Shown: positions 15,730 to 23,381, numbered from the stretch's first letter. The stretch: 46,091 nucleotides of DNA from Flavobacteriales bacterium (GCA_029262875.1 JAJCYO010000012.1:1-46091), one strand, 5' to 3'. Made by a program: numbers and translations. The notes: generated from the letters alone by a model not told the origin.

Positions 15730-16377
15730 ATGAGTAAAGAGAGCTTTGTACAGAAATATTATAAACACGCAAAAAAAGCCGAACGAAAAACAGGTGTGCC
15801 GGTTCTTTTTGCATTGGCTCAAAGTGCCTTAGAATCTGGTTGGGGTAAACGGTCTCCAAACAATATGCTTTTTGGTATGAAACAGGGTTCTGGTAGAGAT
15901 TTTGGAGGATGGAAAGGCGACAAACAACTCATTTCTACAACCGAGTATTCAAAAAAGTCAAGTTTAAAATTCCCTTTCATTTTTCCTGGTTATCCAAAAA
16001 GGAGTTCTTCAGGAAAATGGAAGTATAAAGTGAAGGCATATTTTCGAGCTTATCCCACTCCATTTCATTCTTTTATGGATTGGGCAGGGCTGCTTTCTAA
16101 AGCCTCTCGATATAAAAATGCAATGCGAAACAAACAAGACCCTTATCGCTTTGCAGAAGAAGTAGCTAAAGCAGGGTACGCTACTGCTCCAAGTTATGCA
16201 GATAAAGTTAAACGGGTAATGAGTGAAATTGAAAAGATTGTCATTTCCAAAGGTTTGACAAAAAAGAACTATTGGAAAATTATCATTCCAACGGTAATTG
16301 TATTGGTTGGAGCAAGTTTAGTTATCTACGGAATGACAGGGAATAAAGACAAAGAATTAAGTAAAGTAAAAACATAG
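15730..16377 (+). CDS. GH73 glucosaminidase with C-terminal membrane anchor
   Basis: The product has 215 residues. Residues 5-165 match the glucosaminidase domain (GH73), which cleaves beta-1,4 bonds between GlcNAc and MurNAc. The catalytic acid is expected at E35 in ALESGWG, and NMLFGMKQG follows as in the family. Residues about 183-205 (WKIIIPTVIVLVGASLVIYG) form a C-terminal membrane helix, unusual for a soluble endolysin and consistent with a virion-membrane wall hydrolase. No signal peptide is present. It is followed two bases after its stop by a small coiled-coil membrane protein. Confidence 0.87.
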   Translation: MSKESFVQKYYKHAKKAERKTGVPVLFALAQSALESGWGKRSPNNMLFGMKQGSGRDFGGWKGDKQLISTTEYSKKSSLKFPFIFPGYPKRSSSGKWKYKVKAYFRAYPTPFHSFMDWAGLLSKASRYKNAMRNKQDPYRFAEEVAKAGYATAPSYADKVKRVMSEIEKIVISKGLTKKNYWKIIIPTVIVLVGASLVIYGMTGNKDKELSKVKT

Positions 16378-16379
16378 CA

Positions 16380-16706
16380 ATGGACATAATAAAACTCATA
16401 GCAGTCATATTCGGAGCAACTGGTTTTTGGAAGCTCATAGAAATTGTATTGAAAATTCGTACTGATAAGAAGCTTAAAAAAGCAGAGACAAGCAATTTGT
16501 ATGCACAGGCGAATAGTCAAATTGTAGAAAATTGGGTAGGATGGTCGCAACGGTTAGAAAAAAGAGTGGAAGAACTGGAGGGGAATAATGCAGAAATGAA
16601 ACTAACTATTACCAAACAACGAGTACGAATTGGTGAATTGGAAAAGCACGTAGATAGTTTAGAAAAACGCAACAAAGAACTTACCGATAAATTGGAACTT
16701 TTATAA
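16380..16706 (+). CDS. Membrane-anchored coiled-coil protein
   Basis: The product has 108 residues. An N-terminal membrane helix (about 3-22, IIKLIAVIFGATGFWKLIEIV) precedes a long coiled coil (about 28-106, LEKRVEELEG, LEKHVDSLEKRNKEL). The topology is again like a spanin or a stator-type tether, and it is the second protein of this kind in the array. No family is recognised. Confidence 0.68.
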   Translation: MDIIKLIAVIFGATGFWKLIEIVLKIRTDKKLKKAETSNLYAQANSQIVENWVGWSQRLEKRVEELEGNNAEMKLTITKQRVRIGELEKHVDSLEKRNKELTDKLELL

Positions 16707-16716
16707 AATAGGAAGT

Positions 16717-16860
16717 ATGGCCATAGAGGATAAAAAAGATAAATTAATGACCTGCTTGTTTGCAACTTTCTTGGTTCTCAATATCGCACTTACAAGTGCT
16801 AATCTTTATACCATGTATCAAAAGAGAAAGTGTAGTTGCAAGGAAAAAGAACAAGCGTAA
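16717..16860 (+). CDS. 47-residue single-pass membrane protein
   Basis: This short gene starts at an ATG 10 bases after the preceding stop codon and ends directly before the next ATG (TAA then ATG). The product has a polar start (MAIEDKKDK), a membrane helix (about 12-30, CLFATFLVLNIALTSANLY) and a basic tail with a C-x-C pair (KRKCSCKEKE). Fit to the tight spacing, together with the membrane helix typical of the locus, argues that it is real. Confidence 0.6.
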   Translation: MAIEDKKDKLMTCLFATFLVLNIALTSANLYTMYQKRKCSCKEKEQA

Positions 16861-17364
16861 ATGATGAACAAGGAAACGAAAAAACACATTGTATGGGGTG
16901 CAGGAGTGGGTCTTGCATTAGTAGCTGTTGTTGGAACAATCGTGATAATTCGTAAGCGTTCAAAGAATGAAGTTGACTTGAGTGTGTTCGATAGCCCTGA
17001 CATTCCAGGATCAGGAAAATGTATGGATAAGGACTTTATCAAAAAGCTTCAAAAAATAGAGAAAATGACGAAGCTGCCTATATTTAAAATGATTAATTCA
17101 GGAGCAAGAAGCCCTCGGCACAATAAAAAAGTTGGAGGGGTTCGTAGTTCAGCTCATCAAATACCAACTTGCAAAGCTGCGGATATTAAAACTCGCTCTA
17201 AGACCACAAGAAACAAAATTGTGAAAGCAGCCAAAGAGGTCGGTTTTAAACGAATAGGGATAGGCAAAACATTTGTACATCTTGACAATGATAATTCTAA
17301 ACCTCAATATGTAGCTTGGGGATATCCATCAGGTACAAGACCACCGATAAATCCATTTGTTTAG
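16861..17364 (+). CDS. Membrane-anchored M15-type D,D-peptidase
   Basis: The product has 167 residues. An N-terminal membrane helix (about 9-30, HIVWGAGVGLALVAVVGTIVII) precedes a Peptidase_M15-type domain with the zinc ligands H99 (SSAH), D108 (KAADI) and H140 (FVHLDND). Family members cut D-Ala-containing cross-links or act as endolysins. The membrane anchor parallels that of the GH73 enzyme at 15730, so the hydrolases are probably displayed on a membrane rather than released. It is the last gene of the compact array, and the sequence downstream is degenerate. Confidence 0.85.
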   Translation: MMNKETKKHIVWGAGVGLALVAVVGTIVIIRKRSKNEVDLSVFDSPDIPGSGKCMDKDFIKKLQKIEKMTKLPIFKMINSGARSPRHNKKVGGVRSSAHQIPTCKAADIKTRSKTTRNKIVKAAKEVGFKRIGIGKTFVHLDNDNSKPQYVAWGYPSGTRPPINPFV

Positions 17365-17415
17365 AATATTCAATATTGGGGTTACTTAATAGAGAATTGA
17401 TGGCTAAATCGATAG

Positions 17416-17619
17416 TCTGGAGAAAAGTATTTAGCCGTTGCGGAACAATTAGGAAACAGAAAATTTCCCTTAGACAAAATAATAAATGATAAAAATCCAA
17501 CTCTAACAGTTGTGGTAAAAGATAAAACTGGTATTCCATATTTAGCAAAAGAGGCTTTAAATGATTTGAAATATAGAAAATGGAGTAACATCTTATCTTG
17601 TAAAAAAGAAATACTTTAA
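17416..17619 (+). pseudogene. 3' remnant of an unidentified gene
   Basis: A 67-codon open stretch without a start codon (begins after TAG at 17413, ends at TAA 17617) reads as convincing protein (LAVAEQLGNRKFPLDKI, VVVKDKTGIPYLAKE). Upstream in the same frame there are stops. It looks like the C-terminal part of a lost gene. I cannot assign a family. Together with the flanking sequence it accounts for the gap between 17,365 and 17,690, where I see nothing else. Confidence 0.45.
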
Positions 17620-17690
17620 GCGTTCTAAAAGATTAAACCAAATCTGTGGCACCAAATGATTACATGTGTAATTATCTTTAAAATTGATGG

Positions 17691-18056
17691 TTACTGTTCA
17701 TGTAAACCGATTTTAATTTCAGTTATTAATTCATTTAAAGTTGTATGGAATTTAGATAAGTAAATAGATGCTCCGAGCCGAACCATTTGGTTATCAGGTT
17801 TTATTTCAGTTAAATCTGAAAAACCTATAATCCTAACATTTGAAAACTCTTTGTGTATCTGCTCTGTTGCGACCATCCCATTAGTTTGCTGAGGATCCAT
17901 TAATAGAACATCTACCGAATTTGTCTTCAGAAACTTTATGGCTTCGTTTCCTTCATTACAGATACCAACAAGATTGAGTTGTTTATCCTGGCTAAAGGAT
18001 TCTTTCAAAGTATTGGAAAGAATTAGATTTTTTTCTACGAGTAAAATTTTAATCAT
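17691..18056 (-). CDS. Stand-alone response-regulator receiver protein
   Basis: The product has 121 residues and is a single receiver domain without output domain. The phospho-acceptor is D54 (VLLMDPQQ), the conserved Lys is K102 (YLSKF) and the switch Ser is S80 (IIGFSDL). The N-terminal acidic pair is reduced to E8 (VEKN), and the usual proline after the acceptor loop is displaced (DPQQTNGM). It may act as a phosphate shuttle or by protein contact. The gene starts 27 bases downstream of the end of a structured RNA on the same strand, so a leader effect is possible. A frameshifted paralogue lies at 44981-45144. Confidence 0.8.
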   Translation of the reverse strand: MIKILLVEKNLILSNTLKESFSQDKQLNLVGICNEGNEAIKFLKTNSVDVLLMDPQQTNGMVATEQIHKEFSNVRIIGFSDLTEIKPDNQMVRLGASIYLSKFHTTLNELITEIKIGLHEQ

Positions 18057-18082
18057 CTTGGCAATTATTTTATTAATAATTT

Positions 18083-18304
18083 ACCCCAAACGAGAGGGGG
18101 GGAACATTCACTTGTCTGCCAAAGAGGTATTGGGATACCCACACAACAAAACAAGCAAAGCCCACCCCAATCGGTGAGCGTTTTGCCCATAAATCTTGTT
18201 GCATTTGAAAGTTCCCAATTTTCTTCGGCAAGAATTATAGCACTACGCCATACATTTATATATTGTTTTAAATCTTTCTTATAAGTATTTATTTTATAGT
18301 TTAA
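18083..18304 (-). ncRNA. Structured RNA element, copy 1 (rod hairpin)
   Basis: On the - strand, bases 18232 to 18111 fold into a long interrupted rod. CTTGCCGAAG pairs loosely with the far end, ATTGGGA with TCCCAAT, GCAACAA with TTGTTGT-like sequence, and GCAAA with TTTGC, closing on CTCACC/GGTGGG. The second copy at 18334-18552 keeps the same pairing by compensating changes. A promoter-like TATATTTG (18310-18317) sits 74 nt before the end of a conserved short stem, exactly as in copy 2. The 3' end is set at the CCCC/GGGG hairpin near 18083-18102 and is approximate. The rod shape recalls 6S RNA, but I cannot assign a family. It may be a free RNA or the leader of the receiver gene downstream. 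Confidence 0.65.
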
Positions 18305-18309
18305 CATCA

Positions 18310-18339
18310 CAAATATACCAATACAGTTAGTACAAAAAA
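18310..18339 (-). promoter_or_regulatory. Promoter for structured RNA copy 1
   Basis: Read on the - strand this is TTTG, 15 bases, then TATATTTG, close to the Bacteroidota consensus TTTG/TAnnTTTG with slightly short spacing. The -33 motif overlaps the T-run that ends RNA copy 2, so the two RNA units are packed head to tail. Confidence 0.6.
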
Positions 18340-18552
18340 AAGAGGGGCGAAACTTTTACCTATCCGTCATAGAGGTACTGGTATACCCACATCAACAAGA
18401 TAAGCAAAGTCCGCCCCAATCGAGGCGTTCCGCTTATAATCCCTGTTGATGTTAAAAATTACCAGTTTTCTATGACAAGAATTATAGCATTACGCTATAA
18501 CAATATGTTTTTAAGTTCGTTGTATCTCTATAATTTTTTGGTTTTGATTTCA
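18334..18552 (-). ncRNA. Structured RNA element, copy 2 (rod hairpin)
   Basis: On the - strand, 18476 to 18366 form a long rod with several paired blocks: GTCATAG/CTATGAC, ACTGGTA/TACCAGT, ACATCAAC/GTTGATGT, ATAAGC/GCTTAT and CGCC/GGCG, separated by small internal loops. Copy 1 has different bases in the same helices, so pairing is conserved by covariation. A short 5' stem (TATAGC/GCTATA) is shared too. The element ends in CGCCCCTC followed by eight T residues at 18341-18334, a plausible terminator. The expected start is near 18552, a few bases after TACATTTG. There is no credible reading frame. Architecture is 6S-like, family unassigned. Confidence 0.68.
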
Positions 18553-18556
18553 AGAG

Positions 18557-18564
18557 CAAATGTA
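18557..18564 (-). promoter_or_regulatory. -7 element for structured RNA copy 2
   Basis: TACATTTG on the - strand fits TAnnTTTG. It lies 74 nt before the end of the TATAGC/GCTATA stem, the identical distance seen for copy 1, which is the main support. A -33 TTG is present but only 12 bases upstream, so the -33 part is weak. Confidence 0.5.
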
Positions 18565-18664
18565 CCTTAAAAATATCAATTTTTTATCCGCTAAAAAACG
18601 GATAATATGTGTTAAATTAATCTTCTTATAAATAGGGTTAATTCATTAATTTTGAAGTTATAAT

Positions 18665-19513
18665 ATGAGATACTTTGCATTAATAATTTGGTTTTTCTTC
18701 CTATCTATAACCGCTAGTTATGGGCAAAGTACTATTTCAGGCAAGGTATATGATTCTGAAACAAAAAAACATTTATCATATGTTAATATTGGCATCAAGA
18801 GTAAAAATAAAGGAACAGTTACTAACGATAAAGGGTTATACTCATTTAAGGTTAGCAACAATAATCTAAATGATTCTTTAAGTTTCTCTTATGTTGGATA
18901 CTTTGAAAAAACATATTCGATTAGTAATCTGTTATCAGCCAAACCTGATTCAATTTTATTGAAACCCAAAACAATTAAATTAAATGAGATAATTGTATCA
19001 GCAAACAAAAAATGGGAAATAAAAAAACTGGGGCTTAAAAGAAAATTACCAGGAGTATATGGGATTGCTCAAAGTGATACTATTGGTGATATTATAGAAG
19101 TCGGACAACAATTTGACCTCGATTCTGCTAAAATTAAGATTTCATCATTTCATATCTATTTAAAAAATGTGAATATTGATACTGCCAATTTTAGGATTAA
19201 TTTTTACGGGTTTGACGGAACTAATAGAGTTTTTGATAAAGAAATAATTCTGAGAAAACATATTTCTAATGGTTGGTTAAAAATTGACCTTGAAGAATAT
19301 AACATTTGGCTAAGTGATAAAATTTTAGCCAGTATCGAATTTTTACCAGACGACAAACAAAAAGATAAAGTTTCATTGTATTATGGTGGAATATTGGTAA
19401 ACAAAGGAATAAGTTATAAACGAACAAGTAGTCTTGGAGATTGGTTTAAATTAGATTTCGGGACATATTCAATTTTTCTGACAACCAAAAAATATTTAGA
19501 AGAGAAAAATTAA
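18665..19513 (+). CDS. Secreted CarboxypepD_reg-like protein
   Basis: The product has 282 residues. A signal peptide (about 1-20, ending SYGQS) is followed by a carboxypeptidase regulatory-like beta-sandwich (about 24-105, TISGKVYDSETKKHLSYVNI and GTVTNDKGLYSF). This domain is common at the start of Bacteroidota surface and TonB-linked proteins. The C-terminal 170 residues are beta-rich and unassigned, and no plug or barrel follows, so it is not a SusC-type receptor. It is a single-gene unit with a TAATTTTG motif at 18647-18654 that may be its -7 element. Confidence 0.8.
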   Translation: MRYFALIIWFFFLSITASYGQSTISGKVYDSETKKHLSYVNIGIKSKNKGTVTNDKGLYSFKVSNNNLNDSLSFSYVGYFEKTYSISNLLSAKPDSILLKPKTIKLNEIIVSANKKWEIKKLGLKRKLPGVYGIAQSDTIGDIIEVGQQFDLDSAKIKISSFHIYLKNVNIDTANFRINFYGFDGTNRVFDKEIILRKHISNGWLKIDLEEYNIWLSDKILASIEFLPDDKQKDKVSLYYGGILVNKGISYKRTSSLGDWFKLDFGTYSIFLTTKKYLEEKN

Positions 19514-19546
19514 CCTACTGCAATAATTCTCAGGATGTATAGAGTT

Positions 19547-19810
19547 TTAATCAGAAGATGGTTTAATATAAACCAGATTATTTTGGTTTTTTGAATTAAT
19601 GAATCTTTTGTAAAAGTCGTTTTTCTCTTCTTTTTTAGTCATCAAATGTAAAAGTCCTCCTACTACTCTCCCAATATCTATCATTTGATCTGGAGGTATT
19701 TATCCTTTATAGATAGTCTTGTTTATTTCCTGTTGCAGTGCATATTCAAGATTGTCCTCAGCCGTCCATTCAGGATTTGAGTTTTGGGCTTCATAAAGGG
19801 ATAAAAGAAC
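19547..19810 (-). pseudogene. Decayed gene fragment
   Basis: On the - strand, one frame reads convincingly from about 19810 to TAA at 19549 (LYEAQNSNPEWTAEDNLEYA, then PPDQMIDIGRVVGGLLHLM), interrupted by one in-frame TAA after TIYKG. Upstream of 19810 the frame is closed by TGA, and a possible start in another frame (MSLNGSF) suggests an additional frameshift. The family is not recognised. This fragment is the only content I see in the gap 19,514-19,865. Confidence 0.45.
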
Positions 19811-19865
19811 CGTTCAAAGACATATTAAATTTATGCAAAATGGGGTTGGATTTTTAGTTTGGTTG

Positions 19866-19882
19866 TATAGTATTGCACTATA
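19866..19882. promoter_or_regulatory. Palindromic operator candidate TATAGT-N5-ACTATA
   Basis: A perfect 6-base inverted repeat with a 5-base spacer lies about 45 bases upstream of the promoter of the YceI operon. Two regulators (MarR and TetR type) lie near the end of the same gene cluster and are natural candidates to bind it. Confidence 0.35.
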
Positions 19883-19898
19883 TAAAATATAATTGTGT

Positions 19899-19935
19899 AA
19901 ACATTGAATGTTTAAACATCTATTTATTATCTTTG
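19899..19935 (+). promoter_or_regulatory. Promoter with nested palindrome before YceI operon
   Basis: TTG (19904-19906), 21 bases, then TATCTTTG (19928-19935) fits the Bacteroidota promoter pattern. The spacer holds ATGTTTAAACAT (19908-19919), a perfect 12-base palindrome, and the preceding AAACAT makes a second inverted repeat AAACAT-TGA-ATGTTT. Such placement suits a repressor site. Confidence 0.55.
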
Positions 19936-19973
19936 TTTAAAAATAATCCTAACACAACTAAATTTAAAAGACT

Positions 19974-20492
19974 ATGATTAAAAGAATAACAGTGGCTGTG
20001 CTTCTAATTGGAGGGATAGCACTAACAGGGTTTTCGCAAGACAAGGTTTCAAACTCAGGGAGTGTTAAATTTAAATCGTTAGTTAAGAAAGATGTTAAAG
20101 CAGAATCACAAAGTTTAACAAGTAAAATAAATCTGTTAGAAAAGACACTTGTGGTATCTGTACCCGTTCAAGGGTTTGAGTTCAAATTTGGAATGATGCA
20201 AAAAAAGTTTAACGCAGAGAAAGTAATGAATTCAAGTGCATATCCCAAAGCAAAATTTAAAGGAAAAATAATATCTGATAAAGTCCTAACAAAAACAGGG
20301 AGTTATGATGTGAAAGTAAAAGGTGAAATTACAATGAAAGGAATTACCAAAACTATCTCATCAGATGGAAAAATTGTAGTCTCAGAGAGTAAGGTTGTAG
20401 CGACTTCCACTTTAATATTACATGGAAGTGATTTTGGTATTGACTTGAAGTATGGTAAAGAAATAGAAATTTCGTTAACCATAGAATATTAG
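19974..20492 (+). CDS. YceI-family periplasmic lipid-binding-like protein
   Basis: The product has 172 residues. A signal peptide (about 1-21, ending GFSQ) is followed by a YceI-like lipocalin-type barrel, with the family pattern VKFKSLVKK, the FKFGMMQKKFN segment, SAYPKAKFKG and the late repeat ITMKGITKTI. YceI proteins bind isoprenoid or quinone-like lipids in the periplasm. It opens a run of redox and envelope genes and has its own promoter with palindromes. A second YceI protein with a lipoprotein signal is at 23725. Confidence 0.83.
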   Translation: MIKRITVAVLLIGGIALTGFSQDKVSNSGSVKFKSLVKKDVKAESQSLTSKINLLEKTLVVSVPVQGFEFKFGMMQKKFNAEKVMNSSAYPKAKFKGKIISDKVLTKTGSYDVKVKGEITMKGITKTISSDGKIVVSESKVVATSTLILHGSDFGIDLKYGKEIEISLTIEY

Positions 20493-20496
20493 CATT

Positions 20497-20955
20497 ATGA
20501 GTAGAAGACGATTATTCGGAAGTATTCTACTTTTCATAATTGTTCTCATTATCTCTGGAGTATTTTATGTTTATCAACCTCACAGAAATATAACAGAAGC
20601 TAGAGTAGACTATACTTTACAAGTAAATGAACTAATTACAGAATATTTGGATAACACTACAAAAGCAAATGCAAAATATTTAAGTGATGATGGACAATCG
20701 AAGGTTATAGTTATTGTAGGGGTTATTAGTGCTACTTCTAAAAGTGCAGATGGAAGAGATATTTTAATATTGAAAAATAAAAGGCAAGAGGTCGGCATAC
20801 AATGCCTATTTGCTATCGGGGAGGATGAGGGAGATATAAAAATTGGAGAAAAAATTAAAATTAAGGGGGTACTAAGAGCTGGACCAGAATATAATGAAGA
20901 TTTGGAAATGTATGAAAATGGCTATTTGGAAAAATGTTCGATAGTAAACATATAA
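20497..20955 (+). CDS. OB-fold (tRNA_anti-like) membrane-anchored protein
   Basis: The product has 152 residues. A signal-anchor (about 5-27, LFGSILLFIIVLIISGVFYVY) precedes an OB-fold domain of the tRNA_anti-like kind (about 68-150, with VIVIVGVISATSKS and KIGEKIKIKGVLRAG). Such small proteins are widespread in Flavobacteriia, usually beside YceI-like genes, and their function is unknown. It is four bases downstream of the YceI gene and probably in the same operon. Confidence 0.72.
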   Translation: MSRRRLFGSILLFIIVLIISGVFYVYQPHRNITEARVDYTLQVNELITEYLDNTTKANAKYLSDDGQSKVIVIVGVISATSKSADGRDILILKNKRQEVGIQCLFAIGEDEGDIKIGEKIKIKGVLRAGPEYNEDLEMYENGYLEKCSIVNI

Positions 20956-20959
20956 AAGC

Positions 20960-21664
20960 ATGAAAAAAATAAAGATAGAAATATGGAGTGATGTTGTTTG
21001 TCCTTTTTGCTTCATCGGTAAGAAAAAAATGGAACAAGCTATTACGAAATTGAACGCAGAGGATAATGTTGAAATCATTTGGCATAGTTATCAGTTAGAC
21101 CCCGATTTTCCCAAAGGAACTTCTATTTCTTCAACAAAACATTTCTCTAAAAAAAAGGGATATCCAATTGAGCAAATAGAGGGGATGTATATACAGTTAG
21201 CCAACCAAGGAAAAGAATATGGAATAGATTTTCATTTTGATAAATCTCTTTCGTTTAATACATTGAATGTACATAGGTTGATTAAGTGGGCCAAATCATT
21301 TAATAAATCTAATGAGATGAAAGAAGCTTTTATGCTTGCTTATTTCACCGATGGGATTGATTTGTCTCAAGAAGAAAATATCCTAACAGTGATTGGCACA
21401 ATTGGTATAGATACCACCAAAGCCAAAAGTATACTTAATACTGATACTTACACACAAGAAGTTGAACAAGACATGTACCAATCTCGACAACTAGGAGTTA
21501 GAGGCGTTCCTTATTTCTTAATAAATGAAAAAGAAGTGATTTCTGGTGCTCAAAATGACAAGGTATTTGAAAATGTAATTTCTGATGCTTTGAAAAAAGT
21601 GAAACCAAATGAGGCAAAATCAAAAGAAGAAATTTGCTTACCAAACGGAGAATGTAACTTATGA
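20960..21664 (+). CDS. DsbA/FrnE-family thioredoxin-fold oxidoreductase
   Basis: The product has 234 residues and is full length for the FrnE group. The active site is C14-P-F-C17 close to the N-terminus, and the cis-Pro loop is RGVPYFLI (about 179-186). There is no signal peptide, so it is cytosolic. A C-terminal tail carries two further Cys (ICLPNGEC), which could serve as a resolving or metal-binding pair. Family members are disulfide-active and induced by stress. It overlaps the next gene by four bases. Confidence 0.87.
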   Translation: MKKIKIEIWSDVVCPFCFIGKKKMEQAITKLNAEDNVEIIWHSYQLDPDFPKGTSISSTKHFSKKKGYPIEQIEGMYIQLANQGKEYGIDFHFDKSLSFNTLNVHRLIKWAKSFNKSNEMKEAFMLAYFTDGIDLSQEENILTVIGTIGIDTTKAKSILNTDTYTQEVEQDMYQSRQLGVRGVPYFLINEKEVISGAQNDKVFENVISDALKKVKPNEAKSKEEICLPNGECNL

Positions 21665-22797
21665 AAAAACATTTCAACTTATTAGTAGTAGTTCTACTAT
21701 CGCTTAGTTCATTTTCTCAGTCGATTCAACAAGAACATTCTTGTTGTGAAAATGAAAAAATTACAAAGCAATTTATTGATTGCATCGATGATATAGATAA
21801 TTTGGGCTATCAAGGCAAACCTCCAGTAATAAATTATGTTGGTATTGACACAGTTGTTTGCGACAAAATGTATGTTGTGTACTCTGGATCAAGTGATACT
21901 TCAAATTTAAACAATGTGATAACCACTTCAAATATTTTCCTACTCAAAGGAATGGCAGATACAGTATGGATTTTTGGGACTGGCTATGGTGGTCGAAGCA
22001 ATCTAACTTCACCACAATTTACATCTACAAGAACTGCACTTGAGGATGCATTAGATGCTGACAGTGTTATAAGAAATTATTTTGGCATCAACCCTACGTT
22101 AGCTAAAATTCAATTTATTGTGCCACATAGACATTTCGATCATGTTAATTGGGAATTTATGACATCATTATTTGATACAATTGGTTATTCAAGAGCAAAT
22201 ACCAGTATCTATGCTCACGCTAACGACTATTTAGGAGCATTTAATAATTGCTCAGTTTTGGATCAACCATCGGTTCAATCACTTGGCTTAACTTCTGATC
22301 CCCCTTGTACAACTCTTCTCCTTACTTTTTCTTCTGCTATGGGAGAATGGGAGGTATACAAAGGAGACATCAATCATACTCAAGGCACAATAAACATAGA
22401 AAACTCAACTTATGGAATTAGAGTTGAAGGTGCTCTTTCAATACCGGGTTGTGCGATGGATACAAGTTGGAAAGAATTAGGTGTCCATAAATCAATGGAT
22501 TTATATATTGATGAGCCATTCTGCTCTCCTGTGACAGGAATATTTGATGATAAAACACACATTGAGGGAGTAAGTATTTATCCAAATCCAACTCAAGGAT
22601 TATTTACAATTTATATGGATGAGGTAAAGTCCGATATAACAGTCGCTATATATAACAGTATTGGTCAAGAAATTTTGCGTCAAAAAATAACTACTCCTAA
22701 AACAATTCTCAACTTACAAGAAAATAGCAACGGAATATACACTATCATAATAGAGAGGGGTGGTGAAATTATCACAAAAAGAATTCTTAAGTATTAG
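21661..22797 (+). CDS. Metallo-beta-lactamase-fold protein exported by T9SS
   Basis: The product has 378 residues. A signal peptide (about 1-20) is followed by a Cys-rich start and a domain with H-R-H-F-D-H (about 157-162), which fits the HxHxDH motif of metallo-beta-lactamase-fold hydrolases. The downstream metal ligands are not all clear. Residues about 303-378 form a T9SS type A sorting domain (SIYPNPTQG, NGIYTIII, KRILKY). It is therefore predicted to be secreted and retained at the surface. The substrate is unknown. Translational coupling to the DsbA-like gene and the Cys-rich N-terminus suggest a redox link. Confidence 0.75.
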   Translation: MKKHFNLLVVVLLSLSSFSQSIQQEHSCCENEKITKQFIDCIDDIDNLGYQGKPPVINYVGIDTVVCDKMYVVYSGSSDTSNLNNVITTSNIFLLKGMADTVWIFGTGYGGRSNLTSPQFTSTRTALEDALDADSVIRNYFGINPTLAKIQFIVPHRHFDHVNWEFMTSLFDTIGYSRANTSIYAHANDYLGAFNNCSVLDQPSVQSLGLTSDPPCTTLLLTFSSAMGEWEVYKGDINHTQGTINIENSTYGIRVEGALSIPGCAMDTSWKELGVHKSMDLYIDEPFCSPVTGIFDDKTHIEGVSIYPNPTQGLFTIYMDEVKSDITVAIYNSIGQEILRQKITTPKTILNLQENSNGIYTIIIERGGEIITKRILKY

Positions 22798-22817
22798 GGT
22801 TCGATTATAATTTTAAG

Positions 22818-23366
22818 ATGACCAATAAAAAAACAGTTAATGAATGTAATGGATTATCCGTAGGAGATATAGTAAAAGATTTTAGTGCTATTGATCAAAA
22901 TGGTAATAAAATTCAACTTTCTGAATTATTAAAAAAGGGTAAGGTCGTAGTTGTTTTTTATCGGGGTCAATGGTGCCCAATGTGCATGCCTCATTTAAAA
23001 AAACTGCAAGATGGATTATTGGAGATAATAGAAAAAGGTGCATCTGTAATAATAGTTACTCCTGAAAAACAAGAGAATATTCAAAAAACAATATTAAAAA
23101 CGAGCATTACCGTCCCCATCATTTACGATGAAAATTATCAAATAATGGAAGCGTTTGATGTAGCTTTTATACCGAGTAAATTTCTCAAATTTTTATACAA
23201 TACCTTACTACGTGCTAATCTAAAAAACGCTCAATCAGATAATTCTCAAACCCTTCCCGTTCCTGCTACATTTATTATAGACACAGATAGCAAGGTTAAA
23301 TGGAGACACTTTGATCGAGATTATAAAAATAAAGCAAGTGTTAAAGAAATTGTAAATCAACTGTAA
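22818..23366 (+). CDS. AhpC/TSA-family peroxiredoxin-like protein
   Basis: The product has 182 residues and is a thioredoxin-fold protein with FYRGQWCPMC (48-56), giving a C53-x-x-C56 site. The RGxWCPxC arrangement is that of the AhpC/TSA family members found in many bacteria, often annotated as peroxiredoxin-like. No signal peptide is present. It probably reduces peroxides or disulfides in the cytosol. Confidence 0.83.
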   Translation: MTNKKTVNECNGLSVGDIVKDFSAIDQNGNKIQLSELLKKGKVVVVFYRGQWCPMCMPHLKKLQDGLLEIIEKGASVIIVTPEKQENIQKTILKTSITVPIIYDENYQIMEAFDVAFIPSKFLKFLYNTLLRANLKNAQSDNSQTLPVPATFIIDTDSKVKWRHFDRDYKNKASVKEIVNQL

Positions 23367-23381
23367 ATTAATATTAAACCA

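Noticed and set aside
18065-18310. 81-codon open frame on the - strand over the first RNA element
   Set aside because: The homologous second RNA copy does not conserve it, while stem pairing is conserved. The frame is a by-product of a structured RNA.
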